64,000 bases of DNA from Gluconobacter oxydans (lineage in GTDB: Bacteria > Pseudomonadota > Alphaproteobacteria > Acetobacterales > Acetobacteraceae). Position numbers and translations under genes: made by a program. Below are positions 60,189 through 64,000 of the stretch, in pieces. Each line of letters begins with the position of its first letter. The first letter of the stretch is position 1. Under the pieces are notes generated by a model. It worked only from the letters and a program-made list of their open reading frames with translations, ran no database searches and was not told the DNA's origin. The stretch is from positions 1 through 64,000 of the forward strand of contig NZ_BJNM01000004.1 of NCBI RefSeq assembly GCF_006539685.1. Direction: 5' to 3'.

Positions 60189-60974
60189 ATGCTGTTTATG
60201 GTTCGGGCCGTAGCCGAAGGGCGGTCCGGCTGGTATCGGGCAGGGATGGGTAGCCCGATTTCTCTTCCCCCTGATCCGGAACTGCGTCGCACGCTGCGAC
60301 AGCTTGTCCCCTGGCGCGCGGCCCTGACGATCGGCGCGATGCTGGTCCTGGTGGCGGCCCTTCAGCGGCTGCCGTTCATTCATCACCTGCTGGAAAACGC
60401 GCCGCACTGGCACGAGACGCCGGGCGCGCCGCTGTGGTTTCTGCTGCTGGCCGTGCCGTACAGCGCGTGCGGACTGCCGCGACAGGCGCTCTGCGTGGCG
60501 GCCGGGCTGGCCTTCGGATTATGGGGCGGCCTTGTTCTGTGTTCGCTGGCCTATATGCTGGGGGCGGTTCTGGCCTATGGATGGGCGCGCGCACTCGCTC
60601 CGGCCGCGTTCCGGGCGCGGCTGCATGACAGGTTACAGGTGGACTATGTCGCGCTGGCCCGGACGCTCCACGCCAAGCCTTTCCGGGCGGTCCTGACGCT
60701 GCGCCTGATGCCGGTGGGATCCGCCCTGCTGGTCTCGACGGCGGCCGGACTGTTCGAGCTGCCGCTGCTGCCGTTTTCGGTCGCGACATTCCTGGGAGGG
60801 CTCCCGCAGACCCTGATCTTCGTGTTGGTCGGCTCCGGGACGCGGATCGGGCACGTCCTTCAGTTGGGGCTTGCGGGAATCCTGTTCGTCGTGTCGGGTG
60901 TGCTGGGCGCCATTCTGCTCCGGCAGCATGGCCAGACCGTCCCGAAAGACAACGCAGACACTCCGGCTTCCTGA
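60189..60974 (+). CDS. VTT-domain (TVP38/TMEM64-type) membrane protein
   Basis: This ~261-residue inner-membrane protein of the SNARE-associated/DedA-like superfamily has the VTT region YSACGLPRQALCVAAGLAFG, WGGLVLCSLAYMLGAVLAYG and a helical repeat ending FRAVLTLRLMPVGSALLVST. The DedA superfamily takes part in lipid-carrier or phospholipid movement, but members of this subgroup are mostly uncharacterised. GAAGG before the ATG at 60189 supports that start; ATG 60246 is an alternative. It is divergent from padR. Confidence 0.82.
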   Translation: MLFMVRAVAEGRSGWYRAGMGSPISLPPDPELRRTLRQLVPWRAALTIGAMLVLVAALQRLPFIHHLLENAPHWHETPGAPLWFLLLAVPYSACGLPRQALCVAAGLAFGLWGGLVLCSLAYMLGAVLAYGWARALAPAAFRARLHDRLQVDYVALARTLHAKPFRAVLTLRLMPVGSALLVSTAAGLFELPLLPFSVATFLGGLPQTLIFVLVGSGTRIGHVLQLGLAGILFVVSGVLGAILLRQHGQTVPKDNADTPAS

Positions 60975-61019
60975 AAAAAGCTTCACACCACGCAACCTGA
61001 ATTGAACAGGCAGACGCGC

Positions 61020-62288
61020 ATGACAGATCAGAACATGACATTCAGACGGGGAGATCCCCTGCCCGCATGGCTGCCGGTTCTGCTGGGAATCTTTACGGCT
61101 GTCGGGCCGGTCTCGACGGATGTCTACCTGCCGGCCCTGCCTGAAATGGAGCGTCAGCTTCATACGGCTGCGGGGTCGGGGAGTGCCACGATGGCAGCCT
61201 GGGTGATCGGGCTGGCCATCGGGCAGATCACCATCGGCCCGATCTCGGACCGCTTCGGCCGCCGCTGGCCGCTGCTGCTCGGCATGCTTGGCTATACGCT
61301 GGGCGAGATCGGTTGTGCGCTGGCACCGAGCATGACGTTCCTGTGCATCTGCCGTGTCTTTTCTGCCATCATGGCCTCGGCCGGACTCGTGGTGCCGAAT
61401 GCCTGTATCCGAGACCTGACGGAAGGTGATGCGTCCTCGAAAATGATGTCCCGCCTGATCGTCATCCAGGGCACGGTGCCGATCCTGGCCCCGATGCTGG
61501 GCGGCTTTGCGCTCAAATTCGTGGACTGGCGCGTCATCTTCTGGGTGACGGCCGTCTATGGCGGGATCTGTACCCTCCTGCTGATGACGATCTTCCCGGA
61601 AACGCTCGCCCCACACGATCGGAGGGACCTGCGTCCCATCTCCATCATCGAACGCTACGTCTATATCCTGCGGACCCGCAGTTTCGTGACGAACGGTCTG
61701 GTCTGGAGCTTCCTGGGTTTCGTGACCTTCACCTATCTGACGGCCGCCCCCATGCTGTTCGAGGACGTGTTCGGCATGTCACCGTTCCATTACGGCATGC
61801 TCTTTGGCCTGTTCGCGATCTGCATGATCGGCGCGTCGGCCATCAACGGACAGCTCGTCGGGCGCGTCAGCACAGGCCGGATGCTGTTCTCCGCGCTGGG
61901 CGTCAGTCTGGCAGGCTGTGCCATCCTGCTGCTTCTGGCAGTGGTCTCGAACTATGACCTCGACCCGCAGGGACACATCAAGGGGATGTTCCTGTGGCCG
62001 CTCATCATCGCGCTCATCATTACGATGGGGCCGACGGGCATTATCGGTCCGAACTCCATGGTGGGCGTCCTGTCCGAACAGTCCGACCGTGCCGGTTCGG
62101 CCTCGGCGCTGGCGGGGACGATGCAGTATCTGTTCGGCGCCGTAGCGAGCGCCCTGTTCGGACTGATGCCGTCGGGAACTGCCGTTCCCATGGCGCTTTT
62201 TCTATCCTTCGCCTTTGTCGCGGCCATGGGGTTTGCCCTGCTGCGCCCCAACCTGCCGGCCGTGGCAGAACCGTCGCATCACTCCTGA
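61020..62288 (+). CDS. Bcr/CflA-family multidrug efflux transporter
   Basis: This 422-residue major-facilitator protein has twelve spans. The DHA1 motif A is present as GPISDRFGRRWPLLLG after span two, the N-terminal signature as STDVYLPALPEMERQL, and the antiporter motif C region between spans four and five. Bcr/CflA members export bicyclomycin, chloramphenicol, cysteine or peptides; the substrate here is not known. Start is ATG 61020; an in-frame TTG at 61002 is less likely. It follows the VTT gene by 45 bp. Confidence 0.92.
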   Translation: MTDQNMTFRRGDPLPAWLPVLLGIFTAVGPVSTDVYLPALPEMERQLHTAAGSGSATMAAWVIGLAIGQITIGPISDRFGRRWPLLLGMLGYTLGEIGCALAPSMTFLCICRVFSAIMASAGLVVPNACIRDLTEGDASSKMMSRLIVIQGTVPILAPMLGGFALKFVDWRVIFWVTAVYGGICTLLLMTIFPETLAPHDRRDLRPISIIERYVYILRTRSFVTNGLVWSFLGFVTFTYLTAAPMLFEDVFGMSPFHYGMLFGLFAICMIGASAINGQLVGRVSTGRMLFSALGVSLAGCAILLLLAVVSNYDLDPQGHIKGMFLWPLIIALIITMGPTGIIGPNSMVGVLSEQSDRAGSASALAGTMQYLFGAVASALFGLMPSGTAVPMALFLSFAFVAAMGFALLRPNLPAVAEPSHHS

Positions 62289-62315
62289 AAATACATCCGT
62301 CATGAGGGCCCTGCC

Positions 62316-62672
62316 ATGAAAGCCTTGCTTGTCGAAGACGATGCCGCCATCGCCCTGGTGGTCGAAACGGTTCTGGTGCGCGAAGGCTGGAGCGTGCGCC
62401 ATGTGCCAGACGGCGCCTCGGCGCTGGAAGGGGATGAGGCACCGGATCTTCTGGTGACGGATCTCAACCTGCCCGGCGCACGGAACGGGCTGGAAATCGC
62501 GCATCTGCTGCGCGAGCGCCGCCCGCAGATGGCCGTCGTGCTCATGTCTGGGGACTACGAAGAAAGCGATATGGCCCCGCAGGGTATGGCCGTCCTGCCC
62601 AAACCGTTCCGCAGGGCAGGGCTTCTCGCAGCCATCGCACAGGCCACCGAACAGGTGCGGGATCAGGCTTGA
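62316..62672 (+). CDS. Single-domain response regulator
   Basis: This 118-residue receiver domain without an output domain has the acidic pocket LLVEDDAA, a phospho-acceptor Asp in LLVTDLNLPG (about residue 49), a conserved Ser in VVLMSGD and a Lys in VLPKPFR. It probably acts as a phosphorelay shuttle or by protein contact. No histidine kinase is in the window. It is 27 bp after the Bcr/CflA transporter gene. Confidence 0.92.
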   Translation: MKALLVEDDAAIALVVETVLVREGWSVRHVPDGASALEGDEAPDLLVTDLNLPGARNGLEIAHLLRERRPQMAVVLMSGDYEESDMAPQGMAVLPKPFRRAGLLAAIAQATEQVRDQA

Positions 62673-62766
62673 GGTTAGGCGTCCGGCGTAATCCGGGGTT
62701 GAGTCGGGGGGGAGAGTCCCCTACATGCCGCGCTGTTTGCCATGACCAGATGAAAGCAGTGCCGCC

Positions 62767-63306
62767 ATGTCGTTTCAGGATCCCCAGCCTCTCGATCTCA
62801 AGAACTACATTCGCGAGATTCCGGATTTTCCGAAGCCGGGCATCCTGTTCTACGACATCTCGACCCTGATCCGCTCGCCCGACGCCTGGCAGGTCGCCAC
62901 CGCCCGTCTGGCCCGCGTGATCGCCGCCTGGCAGCCGGACATCCTGGCCGGAATCGAAAGCCGCGGCTTCCTGACGGCCGCACCGCTCGCCCTGCGTCTG
63001 GGCTGCGGCTTCACGATGCTCCGCAAGCCGGGCAAGCTGCCGGGCAAGACCATTTCCCTGAAATACGGTCTCGAATACGGCGAGGACGAGCTGCACATCC
63101 AGGCCGACGCCATCAAGCCGGGCCAGCGCGTCGTGGTGCTGGACGATCTGCTGGCAACGGGCGGCACGCTCGCGGCCTCCATCGATCTTCTGCGCAAGGT
63201 CGGGGCCGAAGTCGTGGGCGCGTCCGTGCTCATCGAACTGGCGGACCTGAAAGGCCGTGAGAAACTGGACGTTCCGCTGAACGCTCTGATGACATACGAC
63301 GAATAA
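62767..63306 (+). CDS. apt: Adenine phosphoribosyltransferase
   Basis: Salvages adenine to AMP with PRPP. The 179-residue type I PRTase starts [20 protein letters not shown]. It has the FYDISTLI adenine-specific N-terminal region, [25 protein letters not shown], and the PRPP-binding motif [16 protein letters not shown]. It ends 11 bp before the nitroreductase-like gene. Length and motifs match family norms. Confidence 0.97.
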   Translation: MSFQDPQPLDLKNYIREIPDFPKPGILFYDISTLIRSPDAWQVATARLARVIAAWQPDILAGIESRGFLTAAPLALRLGCGFTMLRKPGKLPGKTISLKYGLEYGEDELHIQADAIKPGQRVVVLDDLLATGGTLAASIDLLRKVGAEVVGASVLIELADLKGREKLDVPLNALMTYDE

Positions 63307-63317
63307 GGGAACACCAC

Positions 63318-64000
63318 ATGTCGGGCACCTCTTCCGAACGGATTTCCACGCTGTGGCAGACACGGTACCGCACGCCGGCGCCGAAAACCCTGCCGGACAA
63401 CGCGGTGCTCGACCTGCTGCTGTCGCATCATTCGGTCCGGGCCTATCTGCCCGACGCCCTGCCTGAAGGCACGCTGGAAGCCGGTATTGCCGCCGCATCC
63501 TCGGCCGCTACGTCCAGCAATCTTCAGGTCTGGTCCGTCGTAGCCGTTGAAAACCCGGAAACGCGCGCCCGACTGGCAGAGCTCTGCGGCAACCAGAAGC
63601 ATATCGAGGTCGCGCCCCTGTTCCTGGCCTGGATCGTCGATCTGGCCCGGCTGGAGCGGATCGCCGAGCGGGCAGGGATGGGGCATGAGGCGCTCGACTA
63701 TCAGGAGACGTTCCTCATGGCGACGCTCGATACGGGGATTGCCGCCCAGAACGCCGTGACCGCGTTCGAATCCCTCGGTCTGGGCACGGTCTATATCGGC
63801 GGCCTACGCAACCATCCCGAAGAAGTCTCCAGTCTCCTCTCCCTTCCGCCGCGTTCGGTCGCGGTCGTCGGGCTCTGTGTCGGCAAACCCGATCCGGCCG
63901 CCCAGAACGGCTACAAACCGCGTCTGGGGCAGGATGTTGTCCTGCACCGCGAGCGTTACAGCACGGAAAACGAAGCCAAAGGCATTGCGGCCTATGACCG
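63318..64000 (+). CDS. NfsA-type NADPH-dependent flavin reductase, 5' part
   Basis: The ATG at 63318 opens a frame that runs off the window end after ~227 codons. The translation shows LLSHHSVRAYLPDALPEGTL with the nitroreductase HxSxR FMN contact, ASSAATSSNLQVWSVVAVEN, a GLGTVYIGGLRNHPEEVSSL block and VGLCVGKPD, as in NfsA/FRP oxygen-insensitive nitroreductases and flavin reductases. The missing C-terminus (usually 10-40 residues) holds part of the substrate loop. It is 11 bp after apt. Confidence 0.88.
   Translation, partial: MSGTSSERISTLWQTRYRTPAPKTLPDNAVLDLLLSHHSVRAYLPDALPEGTLEAGIAAASSAATSSNLQVWSVVAVENPETRARLAELCGNQKHIEVAPLFLAWIVDLARLERIAERAGMGHEALDYQETFLMATLDTGIAAQNAVTAFESLGLGTVYIGGLRNHPEEVSSLLSLPPRSVAVVGLCVGKPDPAAQNGYKPRLGQDVVLHRERYSTENEAKGIAAYD

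Noticed and set aside
60970-61010. GAAAAAAGCTTCAC as a second copy of the 51.4-kb composite repeat
   Set aside because: Only ~14 bases match one arm, with no partner arms; too short to call a copy, noted only as a possible remnant.

Overview
The window is about 60% GC, dense chromosomal sequence from an acetic acid bacterium, almost certainly Gluconobacter (G. oxydans group). Four points support this. There is a membrane PQQ polyol dehydrogenase pair (sldB-sldA). A 262-residue SDR closely resembles, from memory, the G. oxydans xylitol dehydrogenase. The region downstream of sldA leads through dcd and murA to a mannitol-dehydrogenase-family gene, an arrangement I recall from G. oxydans. There is also a Zymomonas-like levansucrase. 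I see no IS element, prophage, integrase or CRISPR array, so this reads as core chromosome with a few accessory genes.

Layout. 1-8.3 kb: end of a CPBP protease gene, uvrA divergent from ssb, a tiny lipoprotein behind a perfect palindrome, then gyrA-coaD-ppi on the minus strand. 8.3-14.7 kb: accessory surface block with a 1010-residue protein made of two ~300-residue repeats followed by a Hedgehog/intein (Hint) domain, convergent with a TonB-dependent receptor. 14.7-19.5 kb: arfB, tRNA-Lys, a tiny lipoprotein, sucA (E1 of 2-oxoglutarate dehydrogenase with no sucB or lpd beside it) and an esterase. 19.6-25.8 kb: a secreted protein, a 2OG-Fe(II) oxygenase, asd-murQ-anmK, a host-attachment-family protein, a 43-residue membrane protein and hemH. 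25.8-27.6 kb: a short transcript or attenuator, a hairpin, levansucrase and tRNA-Pro. 27.7-33.9 kb (minus): lepB, then metK-trmB-etfD-etfB-etfA. 34-39.6 kb: xylitol dehydrogenase, dapB, hxlR/azoR, hmp/nsrR with a clear NO-response operator, and a frameshifted shikimate-dehydrogenase-like gene. 39.6-43 kb: dnaK-dnaJ with a heat-shock-like promoter. 43-53 kb: a lipoprotein, sldBA, a glycosyltransferase, an EamA transporter, dcd, murA, and a mannitol/sorbose reductase whose stop codon lies in a composite inverted repeat. 53-64 kb: fRMsr, LOG, MFS, dinB, NUDIX, a frameshifted monooxygenase, padR, a VTT protein, a Bcr/CflA transporter, a response regulator, apt and the start of an NfsA-type reductase.

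How it fits together. The polyol and sugar genes (sldBA, the MDH-family reductase, xylitol dehydrogenase, levansucrase) match the incomplete periplasmic oxidation plus cytosolic ketose reduction typical of Gluconobacter. Stress genes (hmp/nsrR, azoR/hxlR, fRMsr, dnaKJ, uvrA, dinB) carry their own visible operators. The least ordinary items are the duplicated-module Hint protein, the metK-trmB junction where trmB has no ATG, GTG or TTG start, the levansucrase leader, the composite repeat at 51.4 kb, and two genes broken by small frameshifts. All functions are inferred from reading the sequence; no database search was possible.
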